Assembly: GCA_045536965.1 (NCBI GenBank)
Contig: JAZSON010000032.1
Span: 1-64,000 of the forward strand
From: UBA5448 sp045536965
Lineage (GTDB): Bacteria; Bacillota; Clostridia; Oscillospirales; SIG627
Direction: 5' to 3'
Length of the DNA stretch: 64,000 nt
The stretch's first letter is position 1, and every line of letters starts with the position of its first letter. Below, piece after piece: positions 26,577-35,631 of this stretch. The notes under the pieces are model-generated. The model saw only the letters and a list, made by a program, of their open reading frames with translations, did no database searches and was not told the origin of the DNA. Both the position numbers and the translations under genes were made by a program.

Positions 26577-29104
26577 ATTATCTCCGATGAACTTCCGTTC
26601 TTGTGGGTACCTGATTGTATTTGTACCGCGTTTTTTAGCTTTCTTTTTTTGTGATCGATCAGGACTCCCGCAATCAAAAGAAGTAGTCCCAAAAGTGAGA
26701 TCCATTTTCCGAGCGTAAATCCCGGTGCGTCGTATGTGATGAGCACTTCGTGCTCTCCTGATGGAATTTTGCAACCGACGAACGCGGTGTTGACACGCAA
26801 CAGAGCGGTTTCTTCACCATCGATATAAATGCGATACCCTTTGTCATAAGGGAGGGTGGTGGCCATGTAAGTGTCGGTTTTTGACATGGTTTTTGCTGCA
26901 ATTTGACTGTTTTTTGTGTCAAAATCGGTGATTTCTGCCGCACAAAAGGGGATATTTTCGGGCGATAGATCCAGTGTATAGACATGGATATCCGAGAAAT
27001 TATAAAATCCTTCGGTGAAGGAGAAAACAAGTTCTGTAATGGGTTCTTTGGATGACAAGGTGTATTCAAAGGTATCGTTGTGATTGTGATAACGCCATGA
27101 TCTTGCAGAAAGGCGATTGTTGACACCGTTGATGGCTATGTTGATGTCATAGTTGGGGTTGTAGTTGATCTGCAAGCGCACAAGGATAAATTGGTTGGTT
27201 ATCGGGGTGTCCAAAGGAATTGTCATCGTTTTGGATTTTTCGCTTACCCGAAATGCATATTGTTTTTTTAAGGCGCTGACCGAGATTTCAGTTAAGTCTC
27301 CTGCAAGGTGGGGTGTATTGTTTTTTTCGCCGTCTACCGTAATTGTGCCGAAAAGAGCGCGAATGGTATCCGGATAGGAAAGCGAAAGAAAAGCTTCTTC
27401 GGAAAACGATGTGTTGGAGGTGTAGATAAGCGGGAGTGCGAGTTTGTTTTCAAACAAAGCACACTGATCGTTTTCGTCCAGTTTTTCGTAATATAGGCTG
27501 TCTGTGCTTTTGGAGGCATAGACATATTTTACTCCCATAAAGGAGTTAAAGAGCGGGTTGACGGCGGCAACATCTATGTAGTCGTTGCGATGTTGAATAT
27601 TGTTGCCTGCGATTTCATTATAAAAATACAAATAGTAGGAGTTGGCGGTGGAAGAATACACAGAGGTGCCAAACCAGTTATCGGCATAAGTGACGTTAAT
27701 GGTGTTATGGCGATTGATGAGAGAGGTGGAGCGGTAAAAGCCGCTGTCGTTGTTTGCGGTTTTTTCTGCCAAGCTTTCAATGGCATCGTTGCTGCTTGAG
27801 AGGGTATCAAAGACTGAACCCGCAATGTATTTGTCGGTTGCTTGCACTCTGATATTGGATGTTGCGATGATCAGAATTGCAGCAAACGCGATGAGCTGCC
27901 AAAAGTTTTTTTTGTAGGCGCGCAAGAGGTAATATACAGCGAAAACAGCGGTGGTGATGATCAGATCGGGGATGAAATACATGGTCAAGGTGCATTCGCG
28001 ATAGAAGTAGACCAAGCAGAGGGAGAGGGCGCCGAGCGCCAAAAAATGTTTTTTCCCTTCCTTGTATTTTTCCAGCATGAAACAAAAACAAAGAATATAG
28101 AGAGGGGCAAGGGGCAAAAGTACTTTGCCGCGAATATAAATGCCGCCGTTTAACAAAAGAAGAAGGAAGGGCGACAAGGTCAACACAAGCAGGATCAAAG
28201 CAAAGATCCATTCCTGCTTTTTGCGGGAAAAGAGGGTGGTGAATATGCCGAAAAGCAAAAAGCAACTGAGTCCTGCCGAAAAAGGGGCGTGAAACAATTC
28301 CCAAGAGGCGGGGAGAATGAGTTCTCGAAGTGAAAAAGAGATTTCGGCCGCATCGGATATACGGCCGCCTAAAATCACGAGTGCGGTGGGAACAAGCAAA
28401 ATTGCGCTTATCATCATGCCCACGATGAAAGGGACTGTGCTCGAAAAAAGGCGGGAGATTCGAAATGGCTTTTCCTCCAACAGACGAAAGATGCAGTAAA
28501 TATACAAACCGATCAAAGCGGAGGGGCTGTACATATAATTGGTGAGAATGATGCAGGAAACACTGAGCGCGAGGAGGACGAATTTCTTTTGTTCAACAAA
28601 TCGGTCCACACCCATCAAGGCGAGAAACAGAAAGGGCATATACCACACAAACATGATGTGATGGTGGGCATGATATAAAAAGGGCGGCAAGAGAGAGAAG
28701 GCCGCGGCGCCGCAGAAGGCTATGAAAGCATCAAAACGGTGTCTGAGCCAACGATAAGCGAGATAGCCGCTCACAAGATAGATCAAAACACTTACAACTT
28801 GCACATAAAGTGACATGGGGACGAACGGCAAGAGATAAGAAAGAAAAAAAACAGGGCTGAAAAGTCCGTAATAAGCGTAAGAGAAAATGTTTTGTCCGCC
28901 GCCGAGGCCCATGGTGAGGTCGGGCGCAATACTACCTGTTTGATAAAAGAGCTTGCGAAAATAGTCGGGAATGGTGGTGTGCTGGGTCATCCAGTCACCT
29001 TCCGAACCCATAGATCCGCCGAAAGTAATGGCCAGCAATATGAGTTGCAGAAACAAAAGACATAGCGGAAAAAACTTTTCCGAATTGATTTTGCGGATAT
29101 TCAT
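26573..29104 (-). CDS. YfhO family membrane protein (GT-C-like glycosyltransferase)
   Basis: An 843-residue polytopic protein with about 12-14 helices. The first extracellular loop is GSEGDWMTQHTTIPDYF in core form, then a long extracytoplasmic beta-rich domain follows from about residue 420 to 800. One membrane helix and a basic tail (DHKKRKLKN) end the protein. The arrangement is that of YfhO, which is held to transfer sugars from undecaprenyl-phosphate carriers to a cell-surface acceptor. AAGGA lies 6 bases before the ATG, and promoter 29163-29191 is strong. First gene of the operon with GT2 and GtrA. The acceptor (teichoic acid, surface glycan or protein) cannot be told from the sequence. 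Confidence 0.9.
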   Translation of the reverse strand: MNIRKINSEKFFPLCLLFLQLILLAITFGGSMGSEGDWMTQHTTIPDYFRKLFYQTGSIAPDLTMGLGGGQNIFSYAYYGLFSPVFFLSYLLPFVPMSLYVQVVSVLIYLVSGYLAYRWLRHRFDAFIAFCGAAAFSLLPPFLYHAHHHIMFVWYMPFLFLALMGVDRFVEQKKFVLLALSVSCIILTNYMYSPSALIGLYIYCIFRLLEEKPFRISRLFSSTVPFIVGMMISAILLVPTALVILGGRISDAAEISFSLRELILPASWELFHAPFSAGLSCFLLFGIFTTLFSRKKQEWIFALILLVLTLSPFLLLLLNGGIYIRGKVLLPLAPLYILCFCFMLEKYKEGKKHFLALGALSLCLVYFYRECTLTMYFIPDLIITTAVFAVYYLLRAYKKNFWQLIAFAAILIIATSNIRVQATDKYIAGSVFDTLSSSNDAIESLAEKTANNDSGFYRSTSLINRHNTINVTYADNWFGTSVYSSTANSYYLYFYNEIAGNNIQHRNDYIDVAAVNPLFNSFMGVKYVYASKSTDSLYYEKLDENDQCALFENKLALPLIYTSNTSFSEEAFLSLSYPDTIRALFGTITVDGEKNNTPHLAGDLTEISVSALKKQYAFRVSEKSKTMTIPLDTPITNQFILVRLQINYNPNYDINIAINGVNNRLSARSWRYHNHNDTFEYTLSSKEPITELVFSFTEGFYNFSDIHVYTLDLSPENIPFCAAEITDFDTKNSQIAAKTMSKTDTYMATTLPYDKGYRIYIDGEETALLRVNTAFVGCKIPSGEHEVLITYDAPGFTLGKWISLLGLLLLIAGVLIDHKKRKLKNAVQIQSGTHKNGSSSEII

Positions 29105-29162
29105 ATATTATTTCCTTCGTTTGGTTGCGGTTTGCACGAGAAAACAAAATGGCACTTTAGAC

Positions 29163-29191
29163 AGTATAGTCTCTTTTGTGGTATATGTCAA
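29163..29191 (-). promoter_or_regulatory. Strong promoter of the yfhO-GT2-gtrA operon
   Basis: On the minus strand, a perfect TTGACA (29191-29186), 17 bases, and TATACT (29168-29163), about 60 bases before the yfhO ATG. Confidence 0.75.
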
Positions 29192-29312
29192 GTGATTTTT
29201 CCAATTCGCGGGCTGCAGTGCCGCCTCGACGGTGTGGAGAAAAAAGGAGAGATATGTTGGACTTTTTCCCTTTTATCTGTATGTATTTTATCTAAAAGGC
29301 AGGTTGCATCCC

Positions 29313-29341
29313 TTGACTTTTGGCTTTGATTGTGATATAGT
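29313..29341 (+). promoter_or_regulatory. Promoter of the minD operon
   Basis: TTGACT (29313-29318), 17 bases, TATAGT (29336-29341) with an extended TGA before the -10. The leader to the TTG start of minD is about 95 bases. Confidence 0.7.
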
Positions 29342-29441
29342 AAGGACGAGTTTAGCGGACGATGCGCCGTTTCTCGATACCCTGACGTTTGGGTGTGATT
29401 TGAGGCGGTGACAACAAGCCGCAGACAAGGGGGCGGTCCTT

Positions 29442-30227
29442 TTGAAACAAGTGATCATGATGACGTCCCTCAAGGGAGGGGTAGGCAAAACAACTTTGTC
29501 TGCTGCCCTGTCCCGCGCCTTGGCTGCGAGAGACAGATCGGTCGTGGCGGTGGATATGGATTTCGGAGTGCGTGGGCTTGATCTTGCGCTCGGGACCGAA
29601 TCGTATGCCGCGCCTACAATTCTTGAGTGGTGTGAAGGAAAATGCTCGATGGAAGATGCGTTGGTGCCGACCGATCGAGAAAACCTTTCGTTTATTGCCG
29701 CTCCCATCAATGATGACGGTACATCTCTTGTGCCCAAAGCGTTGGATGCATGTCTTGCCGCTCTCTCGGAAAGGTTTGACACGGTGCTTTTGGATATGCC
29801 TGCAGGCGCAGGACCTGTTTTTGAAGCCGTTGCTGCTTGCAAAGAGGTAACAGAGGCCATCATTGTGGCAACTCACAACGAAAACTCGCTCAGAGCCGCC
29901 AGAAAGCTTGCGGGTGACTTGCAGGTGCGCGGTATTGAAAAAATGCGGTTGATCTTAAACGCTTTTTCCTCGTATAACGTTCGCGAGGGAGAGGTGAGAC
30001 CGTTGCTTGAAACATTGTTTCAGGTTTCGGTACCGCTTGTCGGTGTTGTGCCGTATGAATCGAGTACCGACTATCTTTTGAACAATCGGTTGCTCTCGGA
30101 GACTGCCAAAAAACGTGTTTGCGACGGAAAAAAAGCATGCGACAACATAGCCGCGCGGTTATGCGGAGAAAACGTTTCGTTGTTACAAGGAATTATGAAA
30201 ACAAAATTCCGCGCCAGTTTGTACTGA
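29442..30227 (+). CDS. minD: MinD/ParA-like ATPase
   Basis: A 261-residue deviant Walker A ATPase of the MinD group. It has SLKGGVGKTT at residues 9-18 with both signature lysines (11 and 16), VDMDFGVRGLDLALG, and LLDMPAGAG as Walker B. MinD dimers bind the membrane and position the division septum through MinC, or act as a related placement factor. The TTG at 29442 is chosen because it gives the family start MKQVIMMTS, with AAGGGGG 9 bases upstream. The C-terminal SLLQGIMKTKF could form the membrane-targeting helix. No minC or minE is in the window, so the partner is unknown and an FlhG- or ParA-like role remains possible. Confidence 0.85.
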   Translation: MKQVIMMTSLKGGVGKTTLSAALSRALAARDRSVVAVDMDFGVRGLDLALGTESYAAPTILEWCEGKCSMEDALVPTDRENLSFIAAPINDDGTSLVPKALDACLAALSERFDTVLLDMPAGAGPVFEAVAACKEVTEAIIVATHNENSLRAARKLAGDLQVRGIEKMRLILNAFSSYNVREGEVRPLLETLFQVSVPLVGVVPYESSTDYLLNNRLLSETAKKRVCDGKKACDNIAARLCGENVSLLQGIMKTKFRASLY

Positions 30228-30246
30228 AGGAAGTGTGAGATAGATT

Positions 30247-30636
30247 ATGCAGATAGCGATTATTGCCAGCGATGCCAAAAAAGAATTGATGACCCAGTTT
30301 TGCATTGCATATCAAGGAGTATTGTCCCGTCATCGGCTTTGCTCCACCGCTATTACCGGTAAGTATGTTTCCGAAGCCACCGGATTGCAAATCGAACGGT
30401 TGCTTAGCGGCCCGCAGGGAGGCTATGAGCAGATAGCCCTCCGCGTTGCATATGATGAGATCGATGTTCTCATCTATTTCAGAGATGCCAACATCAATTA
30501 TACCGAAACAGAAATGTGCATGTTCAATTCGTGTGACATGCATAATGTGCCGTATGCGACCAATTTGGGCACTGCCGAGACCATTGTTTTGGCGCTTGAT
30601 CGCGGTGACTTGGATTGGCGCACATTGTTGAAATAA
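30247..30636 (+). CDS. mgsA: Methylglyoxal synthase fold protein with altered active site
   Basis: 129 residues, the usual length of MgsA, which converts dihydroxyacetone phosphate to methylglyoxal and phosphate. The fold is plain: MQIAIIASD, EATGLQIERLLSGPQGG, EIDVLIYFRD, VPYATNLGTAE and a DLDWRTLL end. However, the strictly conserved GGDQQ, which holds the catalytic aspartate, reads GGYEQ, with Tyr60 in place of Asp. The usual PHxPD histidine loop is shortened and has no histidine, the N-terminal HD is SD, and the phosphate loop TGTTG is TAITG. I therefore doubt normal synthase activity; it may be a regulatory or ligand-binding paralog. It follows minD by 19 bases, an association also seen in other Clostridia. 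Confidence 0.8.
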   Translation: MQIAIIASDAKKELMTQFCIAYQGVLSRHRLCSTAITGKYVSEATGLQIERLLSGPQGGYEQIALRVAYDEIDVLIYFRDANINYTETEMCMFNSCDMHNVPYATNLGTAETIVLALDRGDLDWRTLLK

Positions 30637-30661
30637 CTCGGGATTCACGGAGGGGTTTAGT

Positions 30662-31594
30662 ATGATTTGGCTTTCTGTCGCGGCGATTGCCGCCGTTGTA
30701 CTCTTTGTTATTTGCGGTTTTCATAAGGACATGGGATGGCGTATCAACGCCAAGCAATGGTTGGCATTGCTTGCGATTTTTGTAGCGCTCCCCTCTTTCT
30801 TTTCCTCTATTCCCACCGGACATACCGGCATAGTCACCACTTTTGGTCGCGTGGAAGATAAGACGCTTGAGGCGGGTATTCATTTCAAGCTGCCCTACCA
30901 AGAGGTCGCTATTATGGATAACCGCGCCCAAATCAACCGTCTTGAAATGTCTTGCTTCTCGAGCGATATTCAAGAGGTGCAGGTGGTTTACTCCATCAAC
31001 TATCAAATCAAAAAAGAAAATGCCCAGACCATTTATAAAACCATTGGTACCGATTATTTTGAAACCATGATGGCACCCCGTATTCAAGAAACGGTAAAAT
31101 CGGTTCTGTCTAAATATAACGCAGAGAATTTGATGTCCTGCCGCGATGAACTTTCCACGCAAATCACGCAAACGCTCGAGAAGGATTTGAGTAAGTACAA
31201 CATCATTGTAATCGGAACTGCAGTGGAAAACCTTGATTTCTCGGATGCTTTTACTACGGCAGTAGAGGAAAAGCAGGTTGCCGAGCAAATGAAGTTGAAA
31301 GCCAAAATCGAACAGGAACAAAAAAATCTCGAGGCTGAAGCCGATGCAAAGCGTCAGGTTATTGCCGCCGAAGCTGAAGCCGAGGTAACGCGCATCCAAG
31401 CTGATGTGGCCAAGTTTGCAGGCGAAAAAGAGGCTGAAATGAACCGCAAACTTTCCGAAAACATGACTCAGGAATTGATTGATTACTATATGATCAAACA
31501 ATGGGACGGTAAGCTTCCGCAAATCAGCGGCAGCAGTGTTTTCCCTGTTCTTGAGGGATTTGGAGAAACGGTAGCCGAAAAAACGAGCAAATAA
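30662..31594 (+). CDS. SPFH/Band 7 (prohibitin-like) membrane protein
   Basis: A 310-residue protein. Two N-terminal hydrophobic segments (about 4-20 and 35-48) are followed by an SPFH domain (IPTGHTGIVTTFGRVEDKTLEAGIHFKLP in core form GHTGIVTTFGRV) and a charged helical region, likely coiled coil (about 210-275, rich in AEAEAE and EKEAE). Proteins of this kind form oligomeric membrane scaffolds and often recruit proteases or organise membrane domains. GGAGGGG lies 7 bases before the ATG. It is the third gene after minD and mgsA, and a terminator follows. There is no NfeD partner next to it. Confidence 0.88.
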   Translation: MIWLSVAAIAAVVLFVICGFHKDMGWRINAKQWLALLAIFVALPSFFSSIPTGHTGIVTTFGRVEDKTLEAGIHFKLPYQEVAIMDNRAQINRLEMSCFSSDIQEVQVVYSINYQIKKENAQTIYKTIGTDYFETMMAPRIQETVKSVLSKYNAENLMSCRDELSTQITQTLEKDLSKYNIIVIGTAVENLDFSDAFTTAVEEKQVAEQMKLKAKIEQEQKNLEAEADAKRQVIAAEAEAEVTRIQADVAKFAGEKEAEMNRKLSENMTQELIDYYMIKQWDGKLPQISGSSVFPVLEGFGETVAEKTSK

Positions 31595-31610
31595 AACGAT
31601 ATAAAAGAAG

Positions 31611-31648
31611 ATGCACCCCGATGTGAAATTGGGGTGCATTGTTGTTTT
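31611..31648 (+). terminator. Terminator of the minD-mgsA-SPFH operon
   Basis: The 9-base stem ATGCACCCC with its partner (31611-31619 and 31631-31639) has an 11-base loop, then TGTTGTTTT. It lies 17 bases after the SPFH stop. Confidence 0.8.
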
Positions 31649-31651
31649 AGG

Positions 31652-31684
31652 AAATCGGGCGGTCAAAAAATGACCGCCCGATTT
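31652..31684 (-). terminator. Terminator after radC
   Basis: A perfect 14-base stem (31652-31665 with 31671-31684) has a 5-base A-loop. It is placed 2 bases beyond the radC stop on the minus strand. The T-run is short but the stem is very strong. Confidence 0.7.
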
Positions 31685-31686
31685 GC

Positions 31687-32418
31687 TTAGATCAAGGGGA
31701 GTTTTACCTTGCGCACCGCGCTTTTATCGGGTGCCAAGGTTCTGGCATGTACAATGCCGGTGTAGGCGTTATCCGCAACGATATAATGTTCCCAAAGGGT
31801 CACGCCGCAGGCGGAAAGATAGGATTCGATGTGACGGGTTGAATCCAAATCATTTGAGGAAGGGAGCGGGAAACCGTCAGGATGGTTGTGGGCAATGACT
31901 ACCGTGGAGGCGTTGCGTGTGATGATCTCATCGATAAGAAGGCGCATGGAAAAGTTGGCAGAATAGACAGAGCCGACAAACAGTTGTTTTTCACCGATGT
32001 GGCGCATACCGTTGTCAAAGAAAAGGGCGTAAACGGTTTCTTTGGTTTGGCCGACAAAATGTGCGACCAGATATTCTCCCAATTCTTCGTAATGAAGACG
32101 GATGGTATTGGGGATGTGGCGGTCTGTCATGTAGGTACGGGAAATAGCGGGTATAAGTTTAATGAGGGTGGATGCATGCGGCCCTATGCCCGGTACCTTT
32201 AAAAGTTCTGTGTACGACGCATCGAACACACGGGCAAGAGAGCCGAAGTGATCTATCAATCGGTGTGCCAATTCGTTGGTATCTTGTTGCGGAATCGCAT
32301 AAAACAAAAGCAATTCCAAAATGTTATGCGGCTCAAAGTTGTCTAAACCCGATGTAATGAAACGGTTTTTGAGCCTTTGGCGATGACCCGCATGTATTCC
32401 TTTTCCTTTGCCTGCCAT
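31687..32418 (-). CDS. radC: RadC family JAB-domain protein
   Basis: A 243-residue protein with an N-terminal helix-hairpin-helix region (LLKVPGIGPHAS) and a C-terminal JAB/MPN metalloprotease-like domain. The metal motif is visible as AHNHPDGFPLPSSND (HxH and Ser-x-x-Asp). RadC proteins are linked to DNA repair or recombination by annotation history, but their reaction is not firmly established. GGAG lies 9 bases before the ATG. It starts 3 bases after the EamA transporter, so it is the last gene of the five-gene operon that begins at 38646. Confidence 0.9.
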   Translation of the reverse strand: MAGKGKGIHAGHRQRLKNRFITSGLDNFEPHNILELLLFYAIPQQDTNELAHRLIDHFGSLARVFDASYTELLKVPGIGPHASTLIKLIPAISRTYMTDRHIPNTIRLHYEELGEYLVAHFVGQTKETVYALFFDNGMRHIGEKQLFVGSVYSANFSMRLLIDEIITRNASTVVIAHNHPDGFPLPSSNDLDSTRHIESYLSACGVTLWEHYIVADNAYTGIVHARTLAPDKSAVRKVKLPLI

Positions 32419-32421
32419 ATT

Positions 32422-33354
32422 TTATAACTCCGCCAATCCTTCTGCAATACCGAGTGCCACAATACCGATAATAACGGTGAGGACACAGAGTGTTTGGTTG
32501 AGAGCGAGTTTTTCGCGCAGGAAGACGCGGGAGAGTATAACCGATACAATGCAGTAGGAAGCGATCATGGGAGCGGCCAAAACGGGATTTTGGGACATGG
32601 CGAATACATAGAAGAATTGTCCGCACATTTCAAATCCTGCGGCGACACCTTTGACGGGTTGAGTGAAGGGATTGTAGGGGCGTTTTTCCTTGAAGAGGAG
32701 GAAGAGCCAAGCGCAAATGCCTGCGAAGAAGAAGGTCAAGCCGTAGAGGATAATGACATCGAATTCGCCCAGATTCATACCGCTTTCTTCATCGAGGATA
32801 ATGCCGTCGGCGGCAGTGCCGAGGGTGTCAAACAGACAGTACAGAAGCGGGAAAATGAGGGCGCGGGCGCCGAGACGATAGCGGGAGTGCTTGGGAGCGA
32901 TGGTTCTTTCAACAAAAGCGAGAGCGATAAAGCCCACGACGATCAATGCCGTACCTGCAAGGTCAAGGATGGAAAATTCTTCGGTGATGTCGGAAATGGC
33001 ACCTGTGGCGGTGAACCAAATAACCATAATGAGAGCCGAAAGAGCGCCTGAAGCATTTTGCACCGGTGAAATAATGGAAAGCTCCAAATAGCGCATGCCT
33101 GCGTATCCGATGACCATGGAAAGAATGTAGAACAAGGAAGCGGGGGCATAGCGGATCAGTTTGGTGATGGAAAGAACTGCCATGCCGCTTTCGGCGAGCG
33201 GCAGAAGAGCGAAGGCGCAAACGCCCATGACAAGACCTACCCAAACGGCGATACGCAGATGACTGTACCGATCTTTGTCATCGGTACCTTTTTTGTAAAA
33301 CAGATCGGCGCAACCCCAGCTGAGGGTGGCGACCAATGCATTTAAAAACCACAT
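32422..33354 (-). CDS. EamA/DMT-superfamily transporter
   Basis: A 310-residue protein with about ten predicted membrane helices in two repeats of five. It matches the drug/metabolite transporter superfamily with an EamA fold (LNALVATLSWGCADLFYKKG at the start reduced to LSWGCADLFYKKG, SPVQNASGALSALI in the middle, VSVILSRVFLREKL near the end). Most such proteins export or exchange small metabolites. AAGGAG is 9 bases before the ATG. It follows the second ABC exporter by 21 bases and precedes radC, and its substrate is unknown. Confidence 0.88.
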   Translation of the reverse strand: MWFLNALVATLSWGCADLFYKKGTDDKDRYSHLRIAVWVGLVMGVCAFALLPLAESGMAVLSITKLIRYAPASLFYILSMVIGYAGMRYLELSIISPVQNASGALSALIMVIWFTATGAISDITEEFSILDLAGTALIVVGFIALAFVERTIAPKHSRYRLGARALIFPLLYCLFDTLGTAADGIILDEESGMNLGEFDVIILYGLTFFFAGICAWLFLLFKEKRPYNPFTQPVKGVAAGFEMCGQFFYVFAMSQNPVLAAPMIASYCIVSVILSRVFLREKLALNQTLCVLTVIIGIVALGIAEGLAEL

Positions 33355-33375
33355 AGTATAATACTCCTTATAAAT

Positions 33376-35622
33376 TTAAGATTTGAGTGATTGGGATTTT
33401 TCCGTGGGTTTACCCATACGGCTCATTTGCCGTTGGGCCATAACGAGTCCGTAGTAAATACCCTTATTTTTCATGAGTTCTTCGTGCGTACCGATTTCGG
33501 CCACCTTGCCGTGATCCAATACCAGTAATTTGGTTGCATTGCGGAGGGTGGAGAGTCGGTGTGCAATGGCGATGGTTGTGCGGTCTTTGATGAGGTGCGC
33601 GAGGGCATCCTGTATATTTTTTTCGGTTTCGGTGTCAAGCGCCGAGGTGGCTTCGTCCAAAATCAAAATGCGCGGATCATGCAAAATGGCGCGGGCAATG
33701 GCGATGCGTTGCCGTTCGCCGCCCGAAAGCGTATAACCCATTTCGCCGATGCGAGTGTTATATGCATCCGGCAGTTTCATGATAAAGGAGTGCGCTCCCG
33801 AAAGTTTTGCGGCACGAATGACCTCTTTGCGGTCGGCATCGGGGCGGGCGTATGCTAAATTTTCGTATAGCGTGCCCGAAAACAGGAAGGTTTCCTGCAA
33901 TACAACGCCGATTTGTTGGCGCAGGGTTTCTTGCGAATAATCCCGCAGATCCACACCGTCGATGCGAATACTGCCATCACGCACATCATAAAGTCGCATA
34001 ACGAGGTTGATCAAGGTGCTCTTTCCGACGCCTGACGGGCCGACAATGCCGAGCATTTCGCCCGGTTTGAGGGATACGGAAACATCTTTGAGCACATCCT
34101 CATGGTCGTTGTAACCGAAGGTAACATTGTCAATATCGACATATCCTTCGATCGCTTTTTTGATGGCTATGGGTTTGTCTGCAACACAGGGATCTTCGTC
34201 GAGAATTTCAAACACCTTTGACATCGAAGTGGTGGCGCGCACAAGCATTCTTGGCAGTCTTGCCGCCCAACGGATGGGGGTATAAAGCAGACTGACATAA
34301 GCGGAAAACATGGTCATGTCACCGATGGACATGGTGTTATCCAAAATGCGGTTGCCGACATAGTATAAAACGATGAAGTTTCCGACGCCAAGCAGAAAGT
34401 TGGCGTATGGCATGATGAGACTCCAAACTGTTTCGTTTTTCACATAGATGTCGGCCAGTTTTTTGGTTGCTGCATCGTACTTTTCGACTTCTCTTTTTTC
34501 GTTTCCGAATACCTTGACCACGCGGATGCCTTGGAAAATGTCATAAAGCAAGGTGTTGGCATCGGCGTTGGCGACCCATTGTCTGTGGTAGAGGCGGTGA
34601 GTATAGCGCCAAAGCAATCGAAAAATTACGATCACGAGGGGGAGCGGCAACAGGATCATCAAGGCCAAGCGCCAATCATAGATAAACATGACGGTGCCGA
34701 CCGACAGAAGAACCAAAAGTTGCTCGAAAAGCATGGGAAGTGTTTGGGATAAAAAGCCTGAGATTTCGCGGGTGTCTTGGGTGATGCGGTTGATAAGCTC
34801 TCCGGCTGTTTTTTCCGAAATTCCCTGCAGCGACATGGCTTGGACTTTTTCGTACAGCTTACTGCGCAGACTGATAACGGCGGCGTTGCCGACCGTTGCA
34901 AAGGTATTGTTTCGGAAAATTTTGAGAACGTTGATAGACAATGCCGAAACCGCCATCAAGACGATTACCCAAGTGAAGGAGGATAGGGTCAGTTCGGTGT
35001 TGCTGTCCGCTGTGGACAAAATATAGTCGTCTATCAAGATCTGCTTGATTTTCGGAACAATCAACTCCATGAGGGATACCACAACAAAAAGGAGTGTGGA
35101 TATGATCAGGAGCGAATAGCGCAGAGAAACAAGTGAAATAAAACGGCGAAATACAAATTGCTTATCCGCGCAGGAGGGACAACTTTTGCTGCCGCGGGGA
35201 AGGGGCATTTTGCATTTTTGGCAAACCGCTTGCTTGGCTGAAAATGTGGGGGGGACATGGGGGTTTTTGATGAGAGCGCGGATACAGCGAATGGCTTCGG
35301 TACACGCGCTTGCACCGTTTATACTTGTTCGAAAGAGGGTGCGGAGGACGTTGTTTTCGGTGATATGTATTTCACAACAACCCACTCCCATGGAAAATTC
35401 TACGGCGGATATGTCTGAAATCGAAATCAAGCGCAGGTCGGAAAAGGTGTTGTCCGCATGATGTTTTCCGCAAACGATGCCATTTTTACAGACGGCAAAA
35501 ACATCTGCCTTGGCATTCTCCCCGAAGGGGATGCCTGCCATGGCAAATATACATTCTTCCCGATTGTAAGATTTTGCCGCTTGTTCAAAAGCGGTGGCAA
35601 TGGCGGAAAGGGATTCGGACAT
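33376..35622 (-). CDS. ABC exporter with N-terminal domain and zinc ribbon (second half-transporter)
   Basis: A 748-residue fused permease/ATPase. Residues 1-125 form an extra soluble domain. A four-cysteine zinc ribbon follows at Cys134, 137, 148 and 151, then six membrane helices from about 160 to 460. The ATPase has Walker A GPSGVGKST, Q-loop LRQQIGVVLQETFLF, signature LSGGERQRIAIARAI, and Walker B LILDEATSALD. All catalytic motifs are intact. Half-transporters of this group pair with a partner, here probably the 823-residue exporter at 36175-38646, which has a similar zinc ribbon. AAGGAG lies 5 bases before the ATG. It follows the DUF1854 gene by 9 bases. Confidence 0.92.
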   Translation of the reverse strand: MSESLSAIATAFEQAAKSYNREECIFAMAGIPFGENAKADVFAVCKNGIVCGKHHADNTFSDLRLISISDISAVEFSMGVGCCEIHITENNVLRTLFRTSINGASACTEAIRCIRALIKNPHVPPTFSAKQAVCQKCKMPLPRGSKSCPSCADKQFVFRRFISLVSLRYSLLIISTLLFVVVSLMELIVPKIKQILIDDYILSTADSNTELTLSSFTWVIVLMAVSALSINVLKIFRNNTFATVGNAAVISLRSKLYEKVQAMSLQGISEKTAGELINRITQDTREISGFLSQTLPMLFEQLLVLLSVGTVMFIYDWRLALMILLPLPLVIVIFRLLWRYTHRLYHRQWVANADANTLLYDIFQGIRVVKVFGNEKREVEKYDAATKKLADIYVKNETVWSLIMPYANFLLGVGNFIVLYYVGNRILDNTMSIGDMTMFSAYVSLLYTPIRWAARLPRMLVRATTSMSKVFEILDEDPCVADKPIAIKKAIEGYVDIDNVTFGYNDHEDVLKDVSVSLKPGEMLGIVGPSGVGKSTLINLVMRLYDVRDGSIRIDGVDLRDYSQETLRQQIGVVLQETFLFSGTLYENLAYARPDADRKEVIRAAKLSGAHSFIMKLPDAYNTRIGEMGYTLSGGERQRIAIARAILHDPRILILDEATSALDTETEKNIQDALAHLIKDRTTIAIAHRLSTLRNATKLLVLDHGKVAEIGTHEELMKNKGIYYGLVMAQRQMSRMGKPTEKSQSLKS

Positions 35623-35631
35623 GACTTCTCC

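Larger units (their letters stand above)
29105..29441. other. Divergent intergenic region between yfhO and minD
   Basis: 337 bases with two outward promoters (29163-29191 minus, 29313-29341 plus). Between them is only a very short open frame (13 codons from the ATG near 29253) with a good AAGGAG, which I do not call as a gene. The minD leader has a small GCGG/CCGC hairpin near 29405-29422. Confidence 0.55.

Noticed and set aside
29253..29294. A 13-codon open frame with a good ribosome binding site between yfhO and minD
   Set aside because: It lies upstream of the minD promoter, no promoter for it was seen, and it is too short to support without conservation.
29348..29441. A structured minD leader as a riboswitch
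   Set aside because: The only long pairing I could draw uses bases upstream of the likely transcription start, and no known aptamer pattern is present.
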